From Ceriagrion tenellum (taxonomy: Eukaryota > Arthropoda > Insecta > Odonata > Coenagrionidae), in contig OY720636.1 of the NCBI GenBank assembly GCA_963169105.1, positions 132,713,233 to 132,777,232 of the forward strand: a DNA stretch of 64,000 nucleotides. Reading direction: 5' to 3'. Both the position numbers and the translations under genes were made by a program. Shown piece by piece: positions 1 through 11,640 of this stretch. The notes beneath the pieces were generated by a model. The model did not search any database and was not told where the DNA came from. It saw only the letters and a program-made list of their open reading frames with translations. Each line of letters starts with the position of its first letter. Position 1 is the first letter of the stretch.

Positions 1-2495
1 TTAATATGTCCATTACTTAGTTGTATCCAAGATTTTTTATTGCCAGAGAAGATCAGCTTTGAGTGCCCATCTGAATTAATTTATAATTTGATTAGTTAAA
101 TACCATCATAACTTTTTTTTATAGAGCTGTTCATGGTATTTACATGAGCTGTAGATATGTAGCAACTTCATCCGAACTTGTTGCGGAATAACAATGAAAC
201 AATCTCTGAAACGCAACGTTTTAATGACAGAAGAATTAAAATATTCACTTGACAATAGTAGATTGAATTGTTTCATTCTTTATGTTTCCAATAGAAGAGC
301 CTATTCAAATCTCATTTAATATATGGTAAACTTACGTCGCGTCCTGATGCGTGTTTATTTACGCATCTTTAAGTGTGTTTAGTAATGACATCCCTGGCGC
401 AGTGAGTAATGATCCACCGCCACCCAAAATCACTCCGACCGGGGTAACAAGGAGGGAAGAACACGGATGTAGTTTTACGGCTCCCCAGCTGAGTGCGGAT
501 GGCTGGTTTAGGATTTTATCGTTTTCAATTTTGCGAGGCCAATGTTTGTGTCGTGCTTTTCGATGGGCAGATTAAAAACAACAGGCGCTCATGGGTGTCG
601 CGCTGTTCGAATTTTATATTCTGATGGATGGTGGTTCAAGGCTGTCGCGGCGACCTCGTCACACTCAGGTATGGGAATAAGGGGTTGTTAGGATCGGGTT
701 TTGGCCGCCGTGGGTGGAGGAAAAAAACTATTCCTTCCCCCTATACCCTTGGGAATAAACTCTGAACCCACGGTGTGGAAAGGCAAGTGCACCAACCGTT
801 ACATAATTCATCCCGCAGCATCTTTTTTTCTCTCCTTCATTCCCCCTCCTCATTTCCTCTCCCGACGGCATCATGAGATCATGAGATCACATGCTGTGCA
901 CCCCTTTTTATTAAAACCGCGCGTGTGGCTCCACCTACTGCACTCGGCTGCAAATGATTCGGTCAAGGGATTTATATTTTATCCACAACTCTGGGAGCTT
1001 CCCCTTCCACCTTCCGCCTCTTGTTTTCAATCCCGATGGCCGGCGGCGGAGAAAATAGTTTATCGGACACACGGGAGCGATACTAACGTGTATCAGCCAT
1101 TCTGCCCAGTTGATGCAATCCACGAGGCAGAAACAGTGTAATGAGTATAACAATGAGGCTATATAGAAGGTGGTATACCTATGTGCTTCTTTTTTTACTT
1201 TCTACTACATCTCCACTCTTTCTCATCGCAGCGTAATTTCATCTTCGCTTAAGGTGGTTCGAGCGATATTTTCCTCTAGTCGTGACAAAGATTATATTCG
1301 ACTTTTAAGTTTTAATTCCAGTAGCAATATATTTTATGACATTAGTTATGCAAAAATATTGTTTCAAACTACTGATATTCTCAGTAATCAATTAAATTTG
1401 CATGCATAAGTCCTAAACTTAGTTTCATGCCGTTGGCTAAAAACGCATTTTCAACCCAATATTTAAATACAGTTCTGTATGAATTGCTCCGTAATTTATC
1501 TTTCAAAATAGTGATAAATAAGTAGAGACTACTCATGGTTAAAACTCTAACGAGTTCTAATTGTTAGTCATTCCACAGTTTCAAAACAAAGTCACTCTGA
1601 AGTGCATCTCCAAACTCTTTCCAATTAAAAATGTTTCCAATGTAAAATAATGTTTGGCAAAATTACCAGCCATTATACTTCGGTGTCTTTTAAAAGATAA
1701 GACTCTCTTATCTCTTATTAAGATAGGCCATTTTTTAAAAAGTTTATGTGAAATGGTGTCTGTGTAAAATATCGGAAGGATAAAGAGAACGAGGTAACTA
1801 CTCAGTAGAGAAGGTCAGTGGAAACTAGTTAATTTTGGGGAGAGAGAAATGATTTACTTTGTTAATTCCTGCATAAATTTTTTGCCGGCCTTTTCTTCCA
1901 TTCCTCTCCTCTTCCCTCTGAACTGGGTTTTTCATTGTCTATTGCATCCGACGCCACCCTCACCCTTCTTTTTGATAGCAAGCACATTTACGCCCGTTTT
2001 GCTCGATAATTGATCCAGCTACAAGTTTGAGCATATTTGCTAGCATGAGAGCTTACCAGTATCGCATAATATGGAGCTGACACGCTGACTGGGATGCATA
2101 ATCTCTTCCATACTGACTGAGCTACTAGGTTTAATAATTGATGCGGCTCTTGTTAGCTCTTAGCTTACAGTAAAACCACGTTGACTTCGGGCAATCATAT
2201 CAGCTTTTATAGTCGCTGTGCCATCTTTAATTTATGTTATAAGCACCATTCATACCTCCTTATTCATGGTGCATCATCAAAAACAATTAAAAATGCCTCA
2301 ACGGCACTTTAATCGCTTGCTGTCATTGATTGGTTAATTTAATATTTTAGTGCTCTTATGCTAATATATGAATTCAAATTTCACTTTACCATCGGTAAAA
2401 TGTCAATGATCATGTGAGAACTTCGACTACTAAGACTACGCCGTTCATGTTGGATTCTGTTCTCAATATCTAGTACCGGCCAGTATTGTAGGCCT
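1..2495. other. AT-rich non-coding DNA, no recognised gene
   Basis: Nothing recognisable as an exon, RNA gene or transposon was found. A C-rich patch at about 700-1100 carries overlapping open frames on both strands whose products are low in recognisable motifs. A short perfect hairpin (8-bp arms AGATAAGA/TCTTATCT, 3-nt loop) lies at about 1696-1714. The stretch could be intergenic or intronic. Confidence 0.5.
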
Positions 2496-2499
2496 CGTG

Positions 2500-2965
2500 C
2501 TGCGTCATGTATCGTGTGAAACAGGATTTACCTCTTCCACCACAAGTTCCCAGCCCTTCTATAGTTCTCCCTTTTAAACGCCTCCCACCTTCCATACTCT
2601 TCGCCCCTCGTACTGCTCAGTTTTTTCATTTCCCCCTACCCTCAAATCCCCCCCACTCCTCTCCTGCCTTAACCCGGCCCCGCGCTTACCTGCTCGAAGG
2701 CGGATGTGAAACCGTCGGCCGGTCCAGGTATTCCTCCCCTTCCCTCTTCTTCCTCACTACTTCCTCACTCTTTATCTCCCTTAACCAATTTACGAGGACC
2801 AATATCGAGGAGGCACAAGCATCTCTTGTATCTTTTCGAAGTTTTATACTTTCTTTATTTTTCCCGCTGAATAGGTGGAAAAAACGGGGTGCTTTTTTAT
2901 TTTTTTGTGGAAGGTGCCGAGGGGGCAGGGATTTGGAAGTACCCGAGGTGGGGTTGAAATAGGGA
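2500..2965. other. Pyrimidine-rich patch with a spurious-looking open frame
   Basis: The plus strand is C/T-rich through about 2860 and turns G-rich afterwards. A 151-codon frame (2507-2962) is rich in Pro, Ser, Leu and Phe, as expected from C/T-rich DNA read in any frame. An opposing frame covers 2686-3126. I see no domain, signal peptide or splice structure that would make either a gene. Confidence 0.4.
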
Positions 2966-5020
2966 AGAAGAAAGAGAAATGGGGAGAACATAGAGGCTTG
3001 AGCCAAGATTCCTAAGGGTGTTAATTTTTGAGAAAGAATAGTATCTACTGATAAAAAAGCTATGATTTCAAGAAGTTCCACTGCGAAAATATCGGTCAAA
3101 ACATATATTCGACCCAATATTTCCAACAGTTATGATTAAGATATCACGCATGCGCAGATGAAATGCGTTATCTACTGGAATCCAAAATTTATGTGCAAAA
3201 TATTCTGATTGTTCCACGAATGTTCATATTTTTTGGACACGTTATTTCAGCTATTGGAGCCAACTGAAGCGCAAATGGTATTGAATTACCGCATTTTGAT
3301 TTCAAATACGGTAGTAATTCCTTATGACTAAAACGAATAAGGTGCTAGCTTACCTGTACTTTGTTTTATTTTTGGAAGTTTTTCATCCTACGGACCGTTA
3401 TCCTTGAACACGGTTTTTTATTTATGAAATAAAATTATTTCGAGTTCAATTTACGAAAGAATTGACGTAAAAAGGTAGTATTTTTCTGTTTGTATCACAT
3501 AGTATATACTTTTTTCTATAGATTAGAATAGAAATGAAAAGTCAGGCAGGTCATTTTACAGTGAAACCACCTTCATTTATAAGAAGCAGTGCAGTAATTG
3601 GTAGCCAAGGTAATGATTTAAGTAGTAAGTTAGTAACGAATTAAAAGCAAGAAATGAGATTATCAGGAAGAAGCCATCAAAGCGTGGCCATTTACCGCCA
3701 CTAAGACTTTATTAACGTCTATCTGTGGCGATTTTTTTAAAGATTATTATATTTGCACATGGTATGGGGCTATTTCTGTGCAATTATTTTCAAGAAATGC
3801 GCAATCAGTCAAATGAAAGACTCCGGATTTTGACCGAGTGTGCACTGGTTGGAAGGAGAGTTCTTGAGAGATTTCCTCCGGGTCGTCGGTGCTTAGGTAA
3901 GCACTGATGTATATCGGGGACGATCTCTTCTTCCTCTTCGGGGCGTAAAAAACTGTGGACTTAAGTCGTGAAAAAAGTGAAGCACTCCGTCCTAATGAAG
4001 TTGGCAGACTTGGCCCTGGTAATGTAACTGTTCACCGGTGCTATCAACGCCGGAAAAACGCTCAAAAAAACGAAAAGTCTTCATCATATCAGTTGAAATT
4101 TCTCCCGTTATATTAAAAGCTTTCGATGGAAATTAGATCAGTTTGTAATATTCTCAAAAATCAACGAAATATGGTTTAAATATTTCAAATTTGAATCATT
4201 TTTGGAATAACTGATTGTGAATTTTTGCTTGTTAGGTCATTTTTTACAATGGCACTCTGCCTCCCGCATGGCTTTGTTGAAATCTTTTATATTATTCATA
4301 TTGAAATAAGTAACTCCGTATGACTCCCCATCTATATGCAAAGTAGATTTCGTCATAATATGTCATTCTCATGCTGATGAGATTTGAGTGGCTCTTATTA
4401 TTTGTACTAGATAGTAGGGGCGTGCAGTTGTCAGGAATAACGGTTACCGGCTGCAGAAGGAGGGGGCGGAAAATGACCGTGAAATGTTAGCGTTCATTCC
4501 TAACTCTAACGGACAACGAGGTTAGGTTCCTCGATTTTGTCTGGACTTGTAAAATCCCACCATAAGAAGCAAAGATATGACGGATATTACGGGGTGTGCT
4601 TCCTAAAAATCAACAACGTATGTTATATTATATTCGACAGTTTATGACGGTTCATCAACCCAGTATTACTTGACCAGAATTCGAAGTTGTGCGTTATTTT
4701 TCAACATTTTTCTGTTTATTTAACTGTGGAGAAGCTCTGTGCAATAAGGAAATTCTTTTTTGCATAAGAAGTTATTTCGTTGATGAATCACTAAAAACTA
4801 GAAATCGTATTTTCATAAGAGGTAATCCAAATAATCAAGTGCTTCCACAAAACATCTTAAAAAATGAACTTCTGCGAGATATTTTAAGCGCTCTTTTGAT
4901 AAGACCACAGAAGATGAAATGATCAGCCGTATCAGCTGTTTATTCAGCTGTTGGTTTGAACGGGTCAAGTAATGGATAAATAAAAAACTAAATGCTGACT
5001 ATGCAGAAGTAATAAACTAA
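2966..5020. other. AT-rich non-coding DNA with one imperfect hairpin
   Basis: No gene or RNA was recognised. An imperfect hairpin of about 16 bp with a 2-nt bulge spans about 3282-3320, with arms beginning GAATTAC and ending GTAATTC. Several short open frames are within chance expectation for AT-rich DNA. Confidence 0.45.
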
Positions 5021-5024
5021 ATAA

Positions 5025-5605
5025 GCGTTCACACTGTCAAGGACAGTGCCGGGAAAGGTCTTGGGACTCGTCTAATTGTTGCGCGGTAATATTGAAAATA
5101 ATTCTTCTAAAACTTTTCCAGGGACAAAGTTACACTCAGTAGATATTGTTTGATATTTCACCGGACCTGGAGTTTCGGTGTACATGCATGTATACGAATA
5201 TAGTTGGAGTGCTTTAAGTGAAGAATCAAGAGTGAAGAAAGAACTTTGTAGCCATCCTCACTTTGTTGGAATACAAATTTTCCGGTATGAAATTGTTACA
5301 ATTGAACTGCCACATAAACTGACTTTCTATAGGCCTCAGCATTCTTGGACCTCCGCCGTGGCTACAAAGCCTGCAACTTTCCACAATAAATATGAGAGCA
5401 CTCGCTTTAGCCAATAGAGCCTTTTCCTCTTTGGATCATCGAATTAAATCGGATTGGACTAAAAAGTCCGTGGACAGGGGCCAGCAATGTAAAAATTAGG
5501 CATTGCTCTCTGGACTTTTTTAAGGACAAAATCCCGAGGGACTTTGTCCTGAACTTTTTCCTGTGGGACATGGTTCAATTAACTCAGTAACAGTGTAAAC
5601 GGGGC
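5025..5605. mobile_element. Candidate non-autonomous DNA transposon with degenerate TIRs and TTAA-like target
   Basis: The left end reads GCGTTCACACTGT. The right end, reverse-complemented, reads GCCCCGTTTACACTGT, so the two match apart from a 3-base gap and one or two substitutions. The right end is flanked by TTAA and the left by ATAA, suggesting TTAA target specificity as in piggyBac-like or similar DNA transposons. The left terminus continues into a 7-bp hairpin (5032-5048). A strong 28-nt hairpin lies near the right end (5523-5550). There is no transposase; open frames inside are short and unrecognised. If real, this is a short deletion derivative mobilised in trans. The ends are degenerate, so the call is tentative. 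Confidence 0.4.
5523..5550. repeat. Near-perfect 28-nt hairpin
   Basis: The sequence reads AGGACAAA, then ATCCCGAGGGAC, then TTTGTCCT. The arms pair over 8 bp, followed by one A/C mismatch and a further TCCC/GGGA stem with a tiny loop. It lies close to the right end of the candidate transposon at 5025-5605 and is probably a subterminal structure of it. Confidence 0.7.
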
Positions 5606-5611
5606 TTAATA

Positions 5612-6539
5612 GAAAGTAAAAGGTAACACTCCTTTATCGTAATGAACAAATGGTAAATGTAATGCATTAAGCTTTAATTTTCTTACAATGCAGTTTTAAT
5701 TTGACATGTTTGCTTCTTGGACAGCATTCAAACAGCCAAATCCAAGAGATTGTAAATGATGGTGTTGCGTGTCTATTAAGTACGTTCAAACCGTGGCATC
5801 TAAAACCGTCTCTTTCCGATATCGCGTCTGGTAAGATCGGATTGATGCCTGTCACTGCCTCTTAAAGAAATTGCATTTTGTGAGACCACACTATTTATTG
5901 TCTTGCGTGTGACATAAGTCTTATAGTTGACGTGAGCATTTGTTATGGGAGAGCTAATTAGGTATGGTTTACACTCAGAAAATTTTCAATCTGATAGTAT
6001 AAAACCAGGCGTTAGTGTATTGGTAACACTTCAACGGCTATTGACTCAGCAGAATAGTTTTTGGCTAATTCACCGGGCAATAGTTACTATGACATGCCGA
6101 CGTTTCGATGAACCACTAGTAATTTTCCTCCATGGACGTAGAAGCCTTGAAGGAGAAGGGCAAGTCGTTCTTCGAAACATCAGCAGGAACTTATATAACA
6201 TGGAGCCTTTTACCCGGTGGAACACACAATAAACCTTTTTGTGTATCTGATTCGCCGCAAAAACCTTACATATTATAAATCTTTTAACCTTTTTTTATTT
6301 TTTACGCTAATCCCATCATATCCTTCCCGACTTGCCTTAACCCTCACCGTGCTCATTCACCCCCGAATCGTTTGTTCTTTGGGCAGTGCATGTAACTCTC
6401 TCCGATTGGGTCCGGGGGCAGATTTTTCTTGAAATTATTATGCTAGGGTTCGGTCGGGGGAGGTTTGGGGTGAAAGAGAGACGAGAATGAGGAGGGAGGG
6501 GTAGAAGCACAGGTTGTTTCCCATGAAGCGGAGGGGATC
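5612..6539. other. Non-coding DNA, nothing recognised
   Basis: A 95-codon open frame (5945-6232, +) has no recognisable motif and is followed by AT-rich then GC-richer sequence. I found no repeat or RNA signature here. Confidence 0.4.
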
Positions 6540-6850
6540 CAGCCGAATTAAGCGAAATGGCGGCCGGAAAAGTAATTAAAGGGAAATCGTTGTGGTGGAA
6601 CGGCAAACATTTCTTTTCCACCGGTGATGAAATTGCAAAAGAGCTCTTCTCTGCCTCCTCCTCGTACTCCTCCCCCTCTCCCCCGCGGGTTTCCTTATTT
6701 CCTCCTCGCGTTCCTGGCGCCGCACCCGTCTCTCACCCAACCAATGCGATACTCTTATTTCCTCCCACACCCCCCCACCCCTCATCCTTTCACTCACTCC
6801 TTCCCCCTCCCACCTCTTCTCGGGGCCACTCTCTTTGATGAGGACCTCCT
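6540..6850. other. C/T-rich island
   Basis: The plus strand is strongly pyrimidine-rich with long runs of CCTCC and CCCAC. Three overlapping frames on both strands are open simultaneously, which shows that the lack of stop codons is compositional. It could be a small CpG-containing regulatory island, but no core promoter element was identified. Confidence 0.4.
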
Positions 6851-8706
6851 TATAAATTAAGACAAAATGTTCGCTCCACCTGATTACTTTTTATTGTTGA
6901 GTTTGGCTCTTTCTTTTTTTTAAAGCGCGATGATGATGTAAAAATTAAGATTTTTTTCTCCTATGCCATGAATAAGCGCGTAGTTTTAGTCCGTATCCCC
7001 ATTCTACGCAAACATTAATTAATTTTCTTCGTTTAATATAATACGCAGTCCTTCTGTCTCGAAAATATTGCGCTTTATCACATCTTATTAATGTCAGGAT
7101 TTCGGGAGTCCCTTAGCCTCATCAACGTGCTCATTGTGATCAATTTATTATTGCTCTAATTTCCTAACGTATTTTTCTAAAACATCTAAAAATAAATAAA
7201 ATAAGCATTCAATGATGGAAACAATTGACTGGTTTATTTTAGTCCTCCTAGCAACCTTAAAAGTCTTTTAACTACCTGGCGTTTTGTGGGAAATGAAAAT
7301 TTATGAGCACTTTGTCTGGTTATAAGAAAATGTGATGTTTATATCCGCAAATTTTAACTACAGTTCACAATATTTCTCGTGATTGACAACAAATATCTGA
7401 TATTTTTACTTATGTTTAAGTTTTCAATAATACTTAGTCAAATAAAGTTTGTTAGTTGATGCAAGGTGCTGAGTATTTATTGAGACTTAATGATTAGAGA
7501 CCTTTAATAAAAAACCTTATGTATAAATTGCTCTAGGTAATATCAGCTGTCAATATTTACAAAATATGAAGTCGACTAGTTGATTTTAATATGTGAGGAG
7601 CACTATGTGTGATAGGGCATTTAATGATAAAAACCTTCGGTATTTATATCTCACTAGTACTCTTGAATCCAATGTCACTGATGCATTACATCGATAGAGT
7701 GTAATGGACTTTCCTAAAGAAAAGACATCCCAGTGTAGTTCAAGACCTTGTCAAACTTTTCACTGGTAGTTCTGAAGTGCATTAATATAGGCTACTACTT
7801 CGAGTTAATAGATCTTGAATAACTTAAAGCCAAAATATGTAGACTCTCTGTATTCATGATACCAACATGAAGTCGTTGCAAAATATGTTGTAAGTTGTAC
7901 ACATTTTATATGTGAATTACCCTTGGCTTCCAGGCAGTTAATATCATACGGTACATTCCATTGTAATGAATCATATGCACTTTAGGTATAGTACTTCAAT
8001 GAGTAGAAATTAACTAATCTCAAGCAATAGTTTTTCAGCACAAGTCTGGTTGTTAGAGATACCATTACTAAATTATTTATTACTAAATTTACCTTAAATA
8101 ATAGTTGACTAACGTTATTGAACTCTTCGACAAAAAGGTTTTAGAAAGAACGGTGCTATTTCGAGACACACGTGCGGTAGTTGTCTTCATGGTTAAGAAA
8201 AACAATTTCCTTTTTCATTCACTTTAATAGCTATTGACTAATTGGGATGTCACTCATGTATTCCTAAAATATAATTATTGCAGAATTTAGTATGAAAAAT
8301 TTACAGTTCTCTTATGATATACTACCTCATCATTTTTATATATCATTCCCTTAAAGAAAAGTTCTGGCATTTTTGAAGCATTTTTTTGTCAGTTACCCAA
8401 CAGATGAGGGTATAGCGCATTAAACCCGTGTTCGTGGTTGGTAACAGTCAATCAGATTCTTTCGGGCGGATGGTCACTTTGATGCAGCTTGAGCATACGA
8501 AGTACCCCTTTAAATTGATCGTAAAGGCGCTCAACGACGGCCTTCAATTGCAAAATTTGCCTATAGACTCTAAAATTTGTAAAAGTCATGTAAAAACATT
8601 TTTTCTTTGACCTGATACAAAATGTTCACTTTCTCAGAATATGCTTGACTTTTCAAATAGTAAGTCAGTAGTCCGGCTTCATAAAATTGGCAAATTCCGC
8701 ATTCTA
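6851..8706. other. AT-rich non-coding DNA, nothing recognised
   Basis: Open frames are very short and no transposon, RNA gene or strong structure was seen. Confidence 0.5.
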
Positions 8707-8710
8707 TAAA

Positions 8711-8828
8711 CCATATTTGAATCCATATTGAAAACAACCCTTGTACTTATCCATTAAGGTGGAAAAGTACAAGTATAGTTATAATTGTGGAAAAGTACAA
8801 GGATTGTTTTCAATATAGATTCAAATAT
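8711..8828. repeat. Inverted repeat (foldback) with arms of about 40 bp
   Basis: The arm at 8711-8753 (ATATTTGAATCCATATTG and onward) is repeated in reverse complement at 8788-8828 with few mismatches. The loop contains two direct copies of GTGGAAAAGTACAAG (about 8759 and 8787), so one arm segment is also duplicated in direct orientation. The whole is about 118 bp and AT-rich, compatible with a small MITE or foldback element. No target duplication was established. Confidence 0.65.
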
Positions 8829-9229
8829 AAAACACTTCCATTAAATGACGCTTAAAGGTGTAAAGTTTACCTAATCCATAATTTTCTTAGCTTTAAATCT
8901 TTTGTCTCATTAGTGCTTTCATTTTTTGGATTTCAGTTTTCCTGAAGGGTAGTCTAAAAAATAAACTCGGGAAGTCTAAAACAAATTAGCAATTAATCTG
9001 AAAAAATAGCTGCCTAAAGAGCACTATTTCACGGATCTTGATACGCTGACAGTACACTCGGGTAAAGATGATGTATCACATCAAAACCAAGGTCGCAGTA
9101 TATTGCTATTTTTAACTATGGGAAAATTGTAACTCAGTAATTCACCTTGATTCTTAGAAACCTTACCGTGCTTTTTGTGGTCTGTCATTTTTTTCGGTAA
9201 AAGAAGGAGAAATGTGGCACAAAACGAGA

Positions 9230-9610
9230 AAAGATGAGGATAAATGGAAGGAGATGGTATGGGGGCGTGTGTGACGGGGGGGGGCGGGGTTTTAGGAGGG
9301 CATTGTTGCCGGGAGGCGTGGGGATGGACTGGCGGGGAGGGGGGGGGGGGGTGGCTCCGCATGCATGTGTGAGAGTGCCGTGGTCGAACCGTCGAGACCA
9401 CTGGCCGCTACTGCCGCCCCTCGCCGGCCCTTAATCCACTCTTTTTTTCCATCCGCGACCCGTAATTCGCGCGCAATCTCTCCCGCCATCTAAGCCTTGC
9501 CTTTCTCGGACCCTTTTCCTCCCTTTTGCTCGGCGGGAAAGGGATAGAGTGAGTGGGCCGTCCACCCAACTGGCGTCTCCCCGCCCCGATCTCGCAAAAA
9601 CACGCAATCT
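9230..9610. other. G-rich island with a 13-base G run
   Basis: G tracts occur repeatedly on the plus strand between 9270 and 9360, including an uninterrupted G13 at 9339-9351. The next 250 bases are CpG-rich and pyrimidine-rich. The tract spacing would allow G-quadruplex formation. Overlapping frames on both strands encode only Pro/Gly-rich low-complexity peptides. Confidence 0.5.
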
Positions 9611-11340
9611 GACGCTATTTCACGCACCCCAGACTTCTGTACACCATTGAAAATTGAATGTTGAACCCCAGAAATAAGTTATTAGACTACTTCAAATCGG
9701 ACCAACTTTGTGACTGACGCAAACGATATCACTCCTTTTCCATTCTACATGGGTGTGTAGGCTTGACAACAGTTTCATAATATGAGAGACTATTGAGCAA
9801 ATAAGAGTAATGTTATCTTATGGTTGCACTTAATTCATGATCTTAAGGCAAAATATTAAGTTTTTATAAATGAGAACATATTACATTATGCTTGAATTCG
9901 AGTCCGTAGTGAAACGCAAATAAATGAAACGAGGTAAATTCAGACTGCATTTATTTGAGGCTGATAAAAATGGCATTATTCCAGCCCCAAACGCTACGTA
10001 AAGGTAAGACGACACTGATTATTAATCTATTGATAAACCACCTAGGTACATGATTTTTAACTTCTTACTCGATTACGACACGAGTTGAACACATCGAATA
10101 TTAATATACATGGCCCGCAATCCAAAAATACATTCTTTATTTTTTTATCAACCATCCTTATGTGTGATGAACTACACAAATGCCTCATGTTATTACTTGA
10201 AGAGTAACGTGAAAATGAGTTTATTTACCTTAAAAAAGAGGAACTAGAGGGGGGTGAATATTCAATGATCAACCAAAGATCTTTGGTAATATTTTTATTC
10301 TTTATGAAGGCCATATAAGGTACATACACCCGCTCTATTCACCCTCGATTTGAGGGATCCGAGATAAACCAATCATGGTAACAGTAATCTCATCCTAAGA
10401 CGTTGGAGAGAATATGGGCAGTCCCTCCCGTGAGGAAGTGATTCCATACAATGTAAAAACACAAGTACAGCAAAGAATATTTTGAAACACGTAATCCATA
10501 ATTCCACCGTTCTTTACTAATAGTTTTATTTTTTCTTTCCTCTCACAAAGATGATCTGCTCTACCACCGTCTTATATTTTTTCTAAACAATGACTCGAAA
10601 ATTGCAGTAATTTTTGCTGAAAACACTCGTGAAACGGGGTCAGTATTCAAGGATCAATCGAATATCATTAGTTATGCTTACAATCTTTAGGTTTGCCATT
10701 GGAAATCTAAGCTCACCGTCGGCAATGTGTGGCCCTAGGCATGCCCATTGTTGTTACATGATGCACATCCTAGGAGAATAGAGTGAAAAGATCGGCAGTC
10801 GCTTCTGTAGGGAAATGAATTCTTGAACGATTGGTTCAAGCGATCGAGGAAGGGGAGAGTGGGATTCGTTTTAATGCTCGAGGAAAAGGGCTTTCGATGG
10901 ACCGTGACCATGCGGGTTAGGAGAGGGAGTCAAAAACGGCTCCGAGTGGCCTGACGTAACATATGGATGGCACCCGGGGAGTAGATATGCGCTGGGGATT
11001 TTTTAAAAGATACATGGACTTTGGAGGGGCGGTATTGATTTTGCGAGGATCAAGGGGGGTATGAAAGGACGATAGAAGCGGGGGATGACCCAATTACCTT
11101 TTATTATTGGCAGAGCCAATGTGCGGTGGGGTGCGAGGGGCCGTGGGTGTGGGAGGGGTGGTGAAATTAAAAAAAAGGGTGAAGTTGATCGCGTGAGAGA
11201 TAGTGGGGAGATCCGTAAGTTAAGAGGTTTGGGTGGGGTAGGGAGATCTGGGAGAGCGAGCGCTGGGAGTCTGCTGGACCAACCCTGGGATTATAGGGAG
11301 GCACTTTTTGGGGCATTTTCCATTAAATCTGGCCAGAGAG
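9611..11340. other. Non-coding DNA containing a possible ancient duplication
   Basis: Two segments, from about 10252 and about 10636, share a similar order of blocks: ATTCAATGATCAA versus ATTCAAGGATCAA, and CATCCTAAGA versus CATCCTAGGA with following GGCAGTC. The offset is about 375-384 bp. Identity is low and the relationship is tentative. The segment 10860-11340 is G-rich with an 88-codon frame (11085-11351) of low-complexity Gly/Arg content, not believed to be a gene. Confidence 0.3.
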
Positions 11341-11342
11341 TT

Positions 11343-11640
11343 TTATTTTAAGTCGCAGAAACCGTATGGATGCGTGCGAAGACTGCACGAGGAACTAATT
11401 GCGCATTACGTTTGACTTCTACGTCCATTTCTTGCCATTATCTAATGATATGTCACGATAATGTATATATCTGAATTCTTTATATAATATATAGGTTTGA
11501 CCATGAAAACTGGCATGAGTGTTTAATTATAAGTCGTAGAAGCCTTATGAATGCGTGCTCAGACTTTACGAGGAACTAGTTGCGCATTACGTTTCATTTC
11601 CTCTTCCATATACTTGCCATTTCTTTCTTATTCTGGTGTC
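11343..11640. repeat. Diverged tandem (direct) duplication, period about 181 bp
   Basis: The block starting AAGTCGCAGAAACCGTATGG (11350) recurs as AAGTCGTAGAAGCCTTATGA (11531). Both are followed by ATGCGTGC, then a G/CAC or T/TAC variant, then GAGGAACTA and TTGCGCATTACGTTT, and later a related CTTGCCATT segment. Identity is roughly 75-80 percent over about 110 bp. No open reading frame spans both copies. This may be a satellite-like dimer or part of an unrecognised repeat. Confidence 0.7.

Noticed and set aside
701..1141. Open frame of 146 codons
   Set aside because: No domain; composition reflects a C-rich patch, and a minus-strand frame overlaps it.
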